A stretch of 30,751 nucleotides of DNA from an uncultured Collinsella sp. (GCA_958349325.1 CATWCP010000012.1:1-30751); one strand, 5' to 3'; shown: positions 13,315-21,247, counted from the first letter of the stretch. The notes: generated from the letters alone by a model not told the origin. A program made the numbers and translations.

Positions 13315-14685
13315 TTACAGACTGCTCTTGAGGCAGTTTGCTCCAATAAAGCCCGCTGCGTACAAGGGGAGGTGGCGCAGCTCGCGCCCGTCATCGGTTT
13401 CGCTGCGGGAAAAATTGTTCTCGGACAAAATGTAGGCATATGGCGATCGGGCTTTGTCCATAAACGACCCGAGGGTTCTCGCGCGCACGTTACGTGCGGA
13501 CTTTACTTCGACGGGCACAATTTCCATACGGTCGGTCTGAAGTAAAAAATCGAGCTCGCCGGTCGTCTTCCAAGACGACGACGGCACCCAGTAATACGTC
13601 TGCAAGCTATTGCCCGAAAATGCTTGCATGACCGAGTTTTCCGCCAGGGCGCCTCGGAAGTCGGAAGATAGCGCTATGGCGGAATCCTCTTTGAGGTCGA
13701 GCCAGAGCCGCGGGTTGATGCCGAGTTTGTAGAACATGAGGCCGGTATCGAGAAGATAGACCTTAAAGAAACTTCCATCTTCGTCGTCGAAGGGAACGAG
13801 GGGAGGCTCGATGCCTTCGGTCAGGTTGTTGACCGATATGATGCCGGCGCCTTCGAGCCAGTCGAGCGGCTCGATAAGCTTGGCGCGACGGCCTCCGCGT
13901 TCGACCTCGGAGTACTTGAATTTTTTTGTGGACGATCTCAGCAGCTGGGACGGAATGGAGCGCCAGACCTTGCGCGCCGCCACGCCGCTGATCCCGTTTT
14001 CGGGGTCGGTCATATCGGCGGTATAGGTCTCGTCGATTTCGCGCTGCTCGACGCGCGCATCCTCGATGGATAACGTCTTGCGATATGCGTTGACGGCGGC
14101 GGGCATGCCGCCCACGATCTGGTATCGATGAAACAGGCTGAGCGCGGCTTGGTGCGCGGCGTAGGTCTCGAGCGTGCCGGCGTGGGTACGAATGGCATTG
14201 GCCATCTGCTCCTCGTCGAGCGCCCAGAGAAACTCCTCGAACGACATAGGATGCATGGTCTCTTGACGAACGCCGCTGGGAAAAGGCAACTTGCGCTTGC
14301 GCGTGGCGACGCCGAGCTGACTGCCGGTCGCGCATATGCGCCAGCCCGAACCCGAAAAAAAGCGAAGCGAGTTGAGCGCCCGTTCGCAGAGCTGCACCTC
14401 GTCAAACAGGATGAAGGCGGTTTCTTTGCGAATGGGGGTGCGTTTATAGTCTGAGATTCGCGCCACGATGGCGTTAACGTCGTCGGTGGGACAGTCGAAC
14501 AGCGGAGCGATCAGCTCAAGATCGGTCTGAAAGTCGAGTTTGACAAACGCATCGCCGGCGATTCGTCTGCCGATTTCCTCGGCAACGTACGTTTTGCCTA
14601 CGCGTCGCGCACCACGGATGAGGAGGGGGCGCGACGCGTCCTTTGTCGCCCATGATTCGATAACGGATTCGATTGATCTGCGCAT
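13315..14685 (-). CDS. Second AAA-family ATPase with DUF4143 domain
   Basis: The 456-residue protein has Walker A GARRVGKT at 25-32, Walker B FILFDEVQ, a sensor-like CATGSQLG and the family HPMSFEEFLWAL segment. The C-terminal DUF4143 domain ends with GELDFLLQTD and VPVEVKSA, the nuclease-fold E-x-D...E-x-K pattern. It is only distantly similar to the ATPase at 2040-3401, so the two are not a recent duplication. ATG at 14685 follows AAAGGCGG. It is host DNA just outside the element. Its promoter region has a set of related motifs in 33-bp register. Before the insertion the phosphatase gene followed it by 33 bp, suggesting an ATPase-phosphatase operon. The role of the family is unknown. Confidence 0.85.
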   Translation of the reverse strand: MRRSIESVIESWATKDASRPLLIRGARRVGKTYVAEEIGRRIAGDAFVKLDFQTDLELIAPLFDCPTDDVNAIVARISDYKRTPIRKETAFILFDEVQLCERALNSLRFFSGSGWRICATGSQLGVATRKRKLPFPSGVRQETMHPMSFEEFLWALDEEQMANAIRTHAGTLETYAAHQAALSLFHRYQIVGGMPAAVNAYRKTLSIEDARVEQREIDETYTADMTDPENGISGVAARKVWRSIPSQLLRSSTKKFKYSEVERGGRRAKLIEPLDWLEGAGIISVNNLTEGIEPPLVPFDDEDGSFFKVYLLDTGLMFYKLGINPRLWLDLKEDSAIALSSDFRGALAENSVMQAFSGNSLQTYYWVPSSSWKTTGELDFLLQTDRMEIVPVEVKSARNVRARTLGSFMDKARSPYAYILSENNFSRSETDDGRELRHLPLYAAGFIGANCLKSSL

Positions 14686-14698
14686 GGGGCCGCCTTTC

Positions 14699-14795
14699 CA
14701 ATTTCGTGTACTTCAGATACATAGTTTAGTACGATTTCATGTACTTGGAATACACGAAATAGTAGAAAAGTGTGTATCTGAAGTACACGAAATTG
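14699..14795 (-). promoter_or_regulatory. Operator-like motifs in 33-bp register upstream of the second DUF4143 ATPase
   Basis: ATTTCGTGTACTT (plus, 14701) and ATTTCATGTACTT (plus, 14734) start 33 bp apart. On the minus strand ATTTCGTGTA starts at 14793 and 14760, again 33 bp apart. The outer copies form a 24-bp inverted repeat with one mismatch (14699-14722 and 14772-14795), and the middle copy is itself an imperfect palindrome (14734-14760). The array ends 14 bp before the ATG. It probably binds a dimeric regulator, perhaps the ATPase itself. Confidence 0.7.
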
Positions 14796-14880
14796 CACTG
14801 CTGGAGCTTGCAGGCGGATAAACACTACTCGTATGGGACGGTTTTCACCGGTTGCTCGCCACCTTGGGCTATGTTCGCCC

Positions 14881-16134
14881 CTATGCCTGCATCCGGGGCT
14901 GTGCAGATTGACGACGGCGCTCCCAGCGAGCCAACTTAATCGTCACCAGCGTGAGCGCCCAGGCCACAAGCGAGAACGCGGCGCCCACTGCACCCACGTA
15001 CGCAATGCCAATGCTGCTTACCACGGCGCCGCCCACTGCGGTGCCAAACGAGATGCCGACGTTAAACGCCATGGGCTCAACCGAACTTGCGAGTACCATC
15101 GACTTGGGATGGCGGCTGCGTGCCACGTCCATAAAGTGCGTGATGCATGAGACCGAGAACAGGTACATGAGCATCGCCAGGCTAAAGACAAAGGCCAGCG
15201 CGAGCGGCATGGTGCCGCCCACAGCAAACAGCCCGAGTAACGCCGCAGCCTGCAGCACGAACGTCACAAGCAGCGCCTTCATGCCAAAGCGCGCATCGAT
15301 CCATCCGCCCAGGATGTTCGAGATCAGGCAGAACACGCCGTAGGCCATAAGTGTGGTGCTCGCCTGAACGGTATCCATGCCCAGCATCTGCTCCAGATAA
15401 GGCGTCACGTAGCCGTAGAATACGTAGACCGAGCCCACGCCAAACAAGAAGATGAGCATGCCGGTGATGATACTCGGCTCGCGTAGTAGCCCCGCCTGCT
15501 CGCGGAAGGTGGCGGGCTCATCGGTCTGCCCGGCGCGAGGCATAAACGCCACGAGCGCGCTACAGATCAAAACGGCAAAGGTCAGCGTGCCGTACATGGC
15601 CACGTGCCAATCGAGTGTGTCGGCCACAAACTTGCCAATCGAGGTCACAAAGACCATCGCCACGGAAAACGCGCCGTACACGACCGAGATGGCAAGTGAG
15701 GTTTGCTGCGGGGATAGCAGCTCAGGGATGTACGTCACGCCCACGGCGAGCAGCGCACCCGAGACAGAGCCCAGGACAATGCGTGAGATAAACAGCACCT
15801 GGAAGTTGGGAGCCAACGCCATGACCAGGTTGCCGAGCACAAAGACGACGCTATAGCACACGAGCAGCTGGTAGCGGCGAAAACGCCCCGTGCTGAGCGC
15901 AAGCACCGGCGTGGCGATAGCGTAGACGAGCGCAAACACGCTGATGAGCTGGCCCGCAGTGGCAAGTGATATGCCGAGTTCCGTTGCCAAGTCGCTTTCG
16001 ATGCCGATGACCACGAACTCGGAGCAGCCGAGCGAGAATCCCAACAGCACGAGCAGCGCCAGGCAGAGCTTGGTGCGCGCGGGGGAGAGCGCGGCGGCGG
16101 TTGGCTTACTTTTAGGCGTGGTTGCGGCGGTCAA
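14881..16134 (-). CDS. MFS efflux transporter
   Basis: The 417-residue protein has about twelve hydrophobic segments and the major-facilitator pattern: a conserved first helix (LGFSLGCSEFVVIGIESDLA), the loop 2-3 motif in STGRFRRYQ, and a long central charged loop (PRAGQTDEPATFREQ). It resembles the sugar-efflux/AraJ and drug-export branch. TTG at 16134 is favoured because GGAG lies 8 nt upstream; a GTG at 16143 abuts the ribosome site, and the longer frame runs through an intergenic palindrome. It is divergent from the LpdD-Nudix gene and shares an intergenic region of about 160 bp with it. It might export the decarboxylation product or an aromatic toxin, but this is only suggested by position. 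Confidence 0.85.
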   Translation of the reverse strand: MTAATTPKSKPTAAALSPARTKLCLALLVLLGFSLGCSEFVVIGIESDLATELGISLATAGQLISVFALVYAIATPVLALSTGRFRRYQLLVCYSVVFVLGNLVMALAPNFQVLFISRIVLGSVSGALLAVGVTYIPELLSPQQTSLAISVVYGAFSVAMVFVTSIGKFVADTLDWHVAMYGTLTFAVLICSALVAFMPRAGQTDEPATFREQAGLLREPSIITGMLIFLFGVGSVYVFYGYVTPYLEQMLGMDTVQASTTLMAYGVFCLISNILGGWIDARFGMKALLVTFVLQAAALLGLFAVGGTMPLALAFVFSLAMLMYLFSVSCITHFMDVARSRHPKSMVLASSVEPMAFNVGISFGTAVGGAVVSSIGIAYVGAVGAAFSLVAWALTLVTIKLARWERRRQSAQPRMQA

Positions 16135-16192
16135 GGTTGTCACTCCAATGTCGCATGAATAAGCGGGATTCAATCCCTGCAATTCTAACAGA

Positions 16193-16223
16193 ATGTGACA
16201 AAGGGGCAGTCCCTTTGTCACAT
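16193..16223. repeat. Dispersed palindrome, CAAAGGGGCAGTCCCTTTG family
   Basis: Identical in its 31 bp to the copy at 3414-3444. It lies between divergent genes and its right arm supplies the apparent -35 box (TTGTCA) of the rightward promoter. Confidence 0.8.
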
Positions 16224-16255
16224 GGAGGGCTTGCCTGTATAGTCGCAATACAGGC
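16215..16255 (+). promoter_or_regulatory. Promoter and operator-like dyad of the LpdD-Nudix gene
   Basis: TTGTCA (16215-16220), 17 bp, TATAGT (16238-16243) form a good promoter reading toward the gene at 16296. A perfect 8-bp dyad GCCTGTAT/ATACAGGC (16233-16255) covers the -10 box and start point, the position of a repressor site. The -35 box belongs to the dispersed palindrome. The regulator is unknown; the MerR protein at 21276 is one candidate, though its spacing class would differ. Confidence 0.55.
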
Positions 16256-16295
16256 GAAGATGGTCTCAGGTACATCGCGGGCGGCAGGAGATCCC

Positions 16296-17243
16296 ATGGG
16301 TATGCACACGACAAAGGTTGCAGTGGGCGAGGGCAAGTTTGCGCTCGAGGCCCAGCTGACGGTGACGCCGCGAGGCATGGCGGTGTACGCCTGCTCGCCG
16401 GAGTTTGCGCACCTGGGCGCCACGGCGCAGGCCATTCCGCGCCCCGAGCCCGGCCGTACGGCAACGGTGAGCATCCTGGCCGTTCCGTGCCATCGAGACG
16501 AGATCCCGGCGCACGATATCGCGGCGGCGCTGGCCACGCGCTTTGGCGTGCCGGTAGTTGCAAGCACGGGTTTTCATGTTGAACAAGCGAGCGGTGACGA
16601 CCTGCAGCGCGTGCTCGACACCACCAAGGAGCTCATCGCCGCGCTCGAGGAAGCCGCAGCCCGCATTCTGCGCGCCGGCTGGGATGAGGGCGGTGCGGGC
16701 GCCGAGGTCGTGGCGGTCGATGCTGCGACCGGCGAGGCGCTTGGCCCCGTCGACCGCATCGAGGCCCATGCTGGTGAGGGCATCCTGCATCAGGCATTTC
16801 TGACGCTTTTGGTCGAGGGCCGGGGCGAAGACGCGCGCCTGCTGCTCTGTCGCCGCAGTCCGCTCAAGCGCCTGTGGGGCGGGGTGCTGGCCGATAGCTG
16901 CGCCGGCCATCCGCTCCCCGGGGAAGACGTCGCGGCCGCCACGGCGCGCCGCATCAACGAAGAGCTCGGCATTACGCGCGAGCCCGATCAGCTCAAGCAC
17001 CTCGGACACGTGGTGTACCGCGAGGACCACGGCGACGGTCGCTGCGAGTGCGAATGGTGCGAGGTCTACCTTGCCCATGTTGAGCCGGGCGAGCTGCATA
17101 TCAACCAAGAGGAGATCTCGGAAGTGCGTCGCGTGGCTCCGTCCGAGCTCAAAGGCTACCTGCAGGGTCACCCCGAGCAGCTGGCCCCCTGGCTCCGCGA
17201 GGCCCTCGGCGACCCATTCATCCGCACGGCCCTCGCTATGTAA
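16296..17243 (+). CDS. Fusion of LpdD-like prenyl-flavin chaperone domain and Nudix IPP-isomerase-like domain
   Basis: Residues 1-120 follow the LpdD family (HLGATAQAIPRPEPGRTA, SILAVPCHRDEIPAHDIA, VVASTGFHVEQAS), small proteins that accompany UbiD/UbiX-type decarboxylases and are linked to prenylated FMN. Residues 125-315 are a type I isopentenyl-diphosphate isomerase-like Nudix domain. The metal ligands correspond to H25, H32, H69, E114 and E116 of the E. coli enzyme (EAHAGEG, LHQAF, AGHP, ECEWCE), and the Nudix box GHPLPGEDV...RRINEELGI is intact. The residue aligning with catalytic Cys67 is Ala, with Cys one position earlier (DSCAGHP). It may isomerise IPP to DMAPP or hydrolyse DMAPP to the monophosphate used by UbiX. 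ATG at 16296 follows GGCAGGAG; ATG at 16302 is an alternative. The UbiX and UbiD genes lie downstream. Confidence 0.85.
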   Translation: MGMHTTKVAVGEGKFALEAQLTVTPRGMAVYACSPEFAHLGATAQAIPRPEPGRTATVSILAVPCHRDEIPAHDIAAALATRFGVPVVASTGFHVEQASGDDLQRVLDTTKELIAALEEAAARILRAGWDEGGAGAEVVAVDAATGEALGPVDRIEAHAGEGILHQAFLTLLVEGRGEDARLLLCRRSPLKRLWGGVLADSCAGHPLPGEDVAAATARRINEELGITREPDQLKHLGHVVYREDHGDGRCECEWCEVYLAHVEPGELHINQEEISEVRRVAPSELKGYLQGHPEQLAPWLREALGDPFIRTALAM

Positions 17244-17249
17244 AAAAGA

Positions 17250-17266
17250 CAGTCCCTTTGCCACAT
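17250..17266. repeat. Half copy of the dispersed palindrome
   Basis: CAGTCCCTTTGCCACAT is the right half only; the left half is replaced by TAAAAAAGA directly at the stop codon of the preceding gene. It abuts a terminator hairpin. Confidence 0.6.
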
Positions 17267-17267
17267 C

Positions 17268-17335
17268 CAAACCGTCACAACATTCGGCGAAAATCTCGAA
17301 AACGAGGAAAAGCGTCGAATGTTGTGACGGTTTTT
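17268..17335. terminator. Terminator after the LpdD-Nudix gene
   Basis: AACCGTCACAACATTCG pairs with CGAATGTTGTGACGGTT over 17 bp, with an apical CTCG-AAAA-CGAG hairpin, and TTTTT follows on the plus strand. This is a strong intrinsic terminator. Confidence 0.75.
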
Positions 17336-17400
17336 GTCTAGGGAATCGCTTCTCATCCAAAAAATCCGCTTGACTGTATTGCCGCAACACAGCGCAACGT

Positions 17401-17431
17401 AAGGGGTGTCCGATAACGGGCGCCCCTTTTT
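17401..17431 (+). terminator. Second intrinsic terminator, in front of the transporter gene
   Basis: AAGGGGTGTCC pairs with GGGCGCCCCTT (11 bp, two wobble pairs) around GATAAC, followed by a T-run. It ends 53 bp before the transporter ATG. If a promoter lies upstream (TTGACT at 17370-17375 is a possible -35), it would act as an attenuator in the leader. Confidence 0.65.
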
Positions 17432-17484
17432 AAGCGGCAACATGGCTGCGAATTCGGAGCGCCCCCAACAAGAAAGGTGGAGAG

Positions 17485-18942
17485 ATGGAAGCGGAAAAGA
17501 AGGCGTTTAAGATCACCAAGCGCGAAATTGGCTTTGTGCTGGGTATCGTTGTCTTTTTGCTGGTGAAGTTTCTTCCTTTGGCGGAGCTGAGCTCGACGGT
17601 CGAGCTCACGGTCGGCGGTCAGACCTGTCTGGCACTGACGCTCGCCACGGTGGTGTTCTGGGCATGCGGCGTGGCACAGCCGGGCTTTGTGGGCCTGCTC
17701 TACTGCGCACTGCTCGTCCTGTTCAAGGTGTGCGTGGACGACACGGGCGCCGCGAGCATCTCGGCGACGGTCGCCTCCACGTTTAGCTCGTGGACCAAGG
17801 CCACCATGTGGCTCGTCATCGGCGCCTACCTCATCGCCAGCGCGGTCAAGGAGTCGGGCCTGGGCGAGCGCATCGCCTACGCGTTCATGCTCAAGTTCGT
17901 GCGCGACGCCAAGTCGCTCATCATCTCGATCTTCGCGCTCACCTTTGTGCTGTCGCTGCTGATCCCGCATCCGTTCCCCCGCGCCTTCCTCATCCTCGCC
18001 GTCGTCTCGGTCATCGCCGAGTCCGCCGGCTACGGTGACGACGACAAGGGCAAGCTCGGCTTCCTCGTGTTTGCCGCTGCCGCCCCGGGTTCCATGTTCT
18101 TCCTGACGGGCGACTCCACGCTTAACCCGCTCGTTGCGCAGTACAGTGCCGAGGCCGGCGGCATGAGCCCGTCCTTCGTCGACTGGTTCCTGTACATGAG
18201 CGTGCCTATGCTGGTTGCGCTGCTGTGCACCCTGTTCCTGGGCCTTTTCCTCTTTAAGCCCAGCAAGGAGCTCGTCTACGATCGCGAGCAGATCGTGGCC
18301 AAGCAGGCCGCGCTCGGCAAGCTCTCCGTCAAGGAGATCCGCACCATCGTGTGGCTTGTCATCGCCATCGCGCTGTGGCTCACCGTCTCGGGCGACTATA
18401 TCGGCTGGGTCACCCTGGCCATTGGCGTTGCTCTCGCCATGCCCATCATCGGCGAAGTCCTCACTCCCGCCAGCTGGAACGCTGTCGACATCAAGTCCCT
18501 CATGTTCCTGACGGCCGCCATGGCCGTGGGCTCCGTGGGCGGTGCCACCGGCATGAACGCCTGGATCGCCGACGTCGTGCTCCCCAGCTCCGTGCCTGAG
18601 AACATCTTCCTGTTCGCCCTGCTCGTCGCCGCGCTTTCCATGATCATCCACATGTTCATGGGCTCGGTCATGGCCGTGCTCGGCGTGTGCGTGCCGGCAT
18701 TTATCAGCTTTGCCGCCGGCTCCAGCGTGAGCCCACTCGCCGTGGCGCTCATCGTCTTCACGTCCATCAACATCCACTACATCCTGCCGTTCCATAACCT
18801 GCCGATCCTTATCGGCGAAGGCAAGGACGCCGGCGGCTACACCTCCAAAGAGGCTATGCGCATGGGCATCCCCCTCACCGCGGTCGTCTTTGTCGTCGTG
18901 CTGGTCGAGGCCGCCTGGTTCCACCTCTTTGGCCTGATGTGA
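17485..18942 (+). CDS. DASS/SLC13-type anion transporter
   Basis: The 485-residue protein has about twelve hydrophobic segments and the two-fold pattern of the divalent-anion:Na+ symporter (ArsB/NhaD, SLC13) superfamily: TKATMWLVIGAYLIASAVKE in the first half, PHPFPRAFLIL, then SLMFLTAAMAVGSVGGATGM and IHYILPFHNLPILIGEG in the second half. These carriers take up mono-, di- or tricarboxylates. Its place just before UbiD and UbiX genes suggests that it imports the aromatic carboxylate to be decarboxylated, perhaps with product exchange. ATG at 17485 follows GAAAGGTGGAG. No intrinsic terminator separates it from the decarboxylase gene 142 bp downstream, so they are probably co-transcribed. Confidence 0.85.
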   Translation: MEAEKKAFKITKREIGFVLGIVVFLLVKFLPLAELSSTVELTVGGQTCLALTLATVVFWACGVAQPGFVGLLYCALLVLFKVCVDDTGAASISATVASTFSSWTKATMWLVIGAYLIASAVKESGLGERIAYAFMLKFVRDAKSLIISIFALTFVLSLLIPHPFPRAFLILAVVSVIAESAGYGDDDKGKLGFLVFAAAAPGSMFFLTGDSTLNPLVAQYSAEAGGMSPSFVDWFLYMSVPMLVALLCTLFLGLFLFKPSKELVYDREQIVAKQAALGKLSVKEIRTIVWLVIAIALWLTVSGDYIGWVTLAIGVALAMPIIGEVLTPASWNAVDIKSLMFLTAAMAVGSVGGATGMNAWIADVVLPSSVPENIFLFALLVAALSMIIHMFMGSVMAVLGVCVPAFISFAAGSSVSPLAVALIVFTSINIHYILPFHNLPILIGEGKDAGGYTSKEAMRMGIPLTAVVFVVVLVEAAWFHLFGLM

Positions 18943-19084
18943 GCGGTCGAGCGCCCCGGCTGTAAGCAGCCAAGCGCTTGAACTTCGAGTGGTCGAGCGC
19001 TCCATTTGTGAGCGCCGCGGCCCCATTACGTTACCCCGTCCGGCGGCACCCCGTCGTCGGACACTCTCCCGAAAGGAGTACGCC

Positions 19085-20572
19085 ATGTCCACTACCGATG
19101 CTTCCCAGATCCACGACCTGCGTTCCGCGCTCGACTTTTTGCGTGAGATGCCGGGCCAGCTGCTCGAGACCGACACCCAGGTCGATCCCGATGCCGAGGT
19201 CTCGGGCGTCTACCGTCACGTCGGTGCTGGCGGCACCGTCATGCGCCCGACCAAAGAGGGTCCGGCGATGGTCTTCAACAACGTCAAGGGCTTTGACGAC
19301 GCCAAGGTCTGCATCGGTATGCTTGCCAGCCGCAAGCGCGTTGCCGCCCTGCTCGACCTGGACGAGGAGCACCTGGGCCTCGAGATCGGCAAGCGCTTCG
19401 AGAACCTGATCGCCCCCGAGCAGATCGCCGAGGGCAAGCACGTCGACTGCCAGGAGGTCGTGTACAAGGCGACCGACGAGGGCTTTGACCTGCGCAAGAT
19501 CGTTCCCGCTCCCACCAACACGCCCGTTGACGGCGGCCCCTACATCACCATGGGCCTCGCCTATGGCACGAGCCCCGATGGCACCCAGTCCGACGTAACC
19601 ATCCACCGCTTCTCCTGCGTCGACAAGGACAAGCTCGCCATGTGGATCACCCCGGGCAGCCGTCACCTGGGTGCGTTCTTTGACGAGTACTGCCAGCGCG
19701 GCGAGGATATGCCCATCTCCATCTCCATCGGCCTGGACCCCGCCGTGTACATGTGCTGCGGCTTCGAGGCTCCCACCACGCCGCTCGGCTTCAACGAGCT
19801 GCAGATCGCCGGCGCCCTGCGCGGCCGCGCCGTCGAGCTTGCCGACTGCGTCACCGTTCCGCAGAAGTGCATTGCCAATGCCGAGTACGTGCTCGAGGGC
19901 TACCTCATGCACGACGAGACCATCAACGAGGATGTCAACGGCCACGGCTACGCCATGCCCGAGTTCCCCGGCTACACCGGTGGCGCCAAGGTCTGCCCGG
20001 TGATCAAGATCACCGCCGTCACCACGCGCGTCAACCCCATTATGGAGAGCTGCATCGGCCCTTCGCACGAGCACGTGTCCATGGCCGGTATCCCCACCGA
20101 GGCCTCCATCTACAAGATGGTCGAGACCGCTATCCCGGGCCGCCTGCTCAACGTTCACGCCGCTCCCTGCGGTGGCGGCAAGTTCGTTGCCATCATGCAG
20201 TTCAAGAAGTCGAGCAAAAATGACGAGGGCCGTCAGCGCAACGCCGCCATGCTCGCCTTCTCGGCGTTCTCCGAGCTCAAGCACGTCATCCTTGTCGACG
20301 AGGATGTCGACATCTTCGATATGAGCGACGTGATGTGGGCCATGACCACGCGCTTCCAGGCCGACGTGGACCTCATCACCATCCCCGGTTGCCACTGCCA
20401 CGTGCTCGATCCGTCCAACGACCCCGCGTTCGATCCTTCGATCCGCGAGCACGGTATCGCCTGCAAGGCCATCTTCGACTGCACGGTTCCGTTTAACCTC
20501 AAGAAGAACTTCATCCGCTCGCAGTTCATGGAGATCGACAAGGACAAGTGGGCCGCCGAGCTCGCCTTCTAG
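19085..20572 (+). CDS. lpdC: UbiD-family hydroxyarylic acid decarboxylase (LpdC/BsdC type)
   Basis: The 495-residue enzyme removes CO2 from a hydroxylated benzoate using prenylated FMN and a divalent metal. It follows the gallate/hydroxybenzoate decarboxylase subgroup closely: VSGVYRHVGAGGTVMRPTKEGPAMVFNNVKG (here only VSGVYRHVGAGGTV and GPAMVFNNVKGF are quoted as the key parts), APTNTPVDGGPYITMG, SDVTIHRFSC, EASIYKMVETAIPGR and LVDEDVDIFDMSDVMWAMTTRFQ with the conserved acidic residues. The C-terminal FDCTVPFN also fits. Length is typical. ATG at 19085 follows AAAGGAG; a 32-codon extension is rejected. With transporter, UbiX and the LpdD fusion it forms a complete cofactor-dependent decarboxylation set. 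The substrate cannot be fixed from sequence; gallate, protocatechuate and 4-hydroxybenzoate are all possible. Confidence 0.88.
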   Translation: MSTTDASQIHDLRSALDFLREMPGQLLETDTQVDPDAEVSGVYRHVGAGGTVMRPTKEGPAMVFNNVKGFDDAKVCIGMLASRKRVAALLDLDEEHLGLEIGKRFENLIAPEQIAEGKHVDCQEVVYKATDEGFDLRKIVPAPTNTPVDGGPYITMGLAYGTSPDGTQSDVTIHRFSCVDKDKLAMWITPGSRHLGAFFDEYCQRGEDMPISISIGLDPAVYMCCGFEAPTTPLGFNELQIAGALRGRAVELADCVTVPQKCIANAEYVLEGYLMHDETINEDVNGHGYAMPEFPGYTGGAKVCPVIKITAVTTRVNPIMESCIGPSHEHVSMAGIPTEASIYKMVETAIPGRLLNVHAAPCGGGKFVAIMQFKKSSKNDEGRQRNAAMLAFSAFSELKHVILVDEDVDIFDMSDVMWAMTTRFQADVDLITIPGCHCHVLDPSNDPAFDPSIREHGIACKAIFDCTVPFNLKKNFIRSQFMEIDKDKWAAELAF

Positions 20573-20605
20573 TAAGTAGCCCTACCAAGTAGTTAAGGAG
20601 TTGTC

Positions 20606-21184
20606 ATGCCTGAGTCTTCTGTTCGTCCCCGTCGCATTGTCGTTGGCGTGTCTGGCGCCAGCGGTGCGGCACTGGGCCTTGAATGCCTCAAATGCCTGCG
20701 CCAGGCCGGCGCTGAGTCGGCGCTTGTCGTCACGCGCGGGGGAGAGATCACCATCGAGCAGGAGCTCGGCATGACGCTCGACGAGTTTGCGTGCTATGCC
20801 GATGTGGTCTACGACAACAAGAACATTGGCGCTGCCATCGCAAGCGGCACCTATCCGGTCGACGGCATGATCGTGGCTCCCTGCTCCATGAAGACGCTCG
20901 CCGGCATCGCGAGCGGCTACAGCGAAAACCTGTTGCTGCGTGCGGCCGATGTGCAGATGAAAGAGCAGCGCCGCCTGGTGCTTATGGTGCGCGAGACGCC
21001 CTTCAGTGCGATCCATGTCGACAACATGGCACGCCTGGCGCGCGTGCCGGGTGTCATGCTCATGCCGCCCATGCTCACGTTTTACAACGGCCCCGCCACG
21101 CTCGATGAGGCGGTGCATCACATCGCCGCCAAGGCACTCGAGGCCGTCGGCGTGTCGTGCGCCAACTATAAGCGCTGGTCATAG
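20606..21184 (+). CDS. ubiX: UbiX/LpdB flavin prenyltransferase
   Basis: The 192-residue flavoprotein joins a dimethylallyl group from dimethylallyl monophosphate to FMN, making the prenylated cofactor of UbiD enzymes. Family marks are VVGVSGASGAALGLECLK with the FMN-binding Ser/Gly loop, LVVTRGG, MIVAPCSMKTLAGIASGYSE (Ser/Met/Lys motif), RAADVQMKEQRRLVLMVRET and the MLPP-like MLMPPMLTFYN. ATG at 20606 follows TAAGGAG. It lies 33 bp after the decarboxylase gene and before a strong terminator (21218-21247), so it closes the operon. The short non-canonical C-terminus (CANYKRWS) resembles the LpdB/PadI branch. Confidence 0.92.
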   Translation: MPESSVRPRRIVVGVSGASGAALGLECLKCLRQAGAESALVVTRGGEITIEQELGMTLDEFACYADVVYDNKNIGAAIASGTYPVDGMIVAPCSMKTLAGIASGYSENLLLRAADVQMKEQRRLVLMVRETPFSAIHVDNMARLARVPGVMLMPPMLTFYNGPATLDEAVHHIAAKALEAVGVSCANYKRWS

Positions 21185-21217
21185 GCATCTTTAGGGTAGG
21201 ATACGAGTAGTGTTTGA

Positions 21218-21247
21218 GCCCGCTGCCCCTGTGGGCGGCGGGCTTTT
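21218..21247 (+). terminator. Intrinsic terminator of the decarboxylase operon
   Basis: GCCCGCTGCCC pairs with GGGCGGCGGGC around CTGT, then TTTT. It sits 33 bp after ubiX and 28 bp before the MerR start, so the regulator needs readthrough or a promoter inside this short gap. Confidence 0.8.

Noticed and set aside
13315..14685. The two DUF4143 ATPases as a recent duplication flanking the element
   Set aside because: Their sequences are only distantly similar, on opposite strands, and the direct repeats that bound the element do not include them.
17353..19176. 607-codon open frame on the minus strand
   Set aside because: Antisense to the DASS transporter; His/Asp/Glu/Gly-rich shadow without domain-like sequence.
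19031..20452. 473-codon open frame on the minus strand
   Set aside because: Antisense to the UbiD gene and explained by codon bias.
14819..21214. Shared ATACGAGTAGTGTTT near 14823 (minus) and 21200 (plus)
   Set aside because: A 15-bp match between two places in 30 kb is near chance expectation and nothing else around it is shared.
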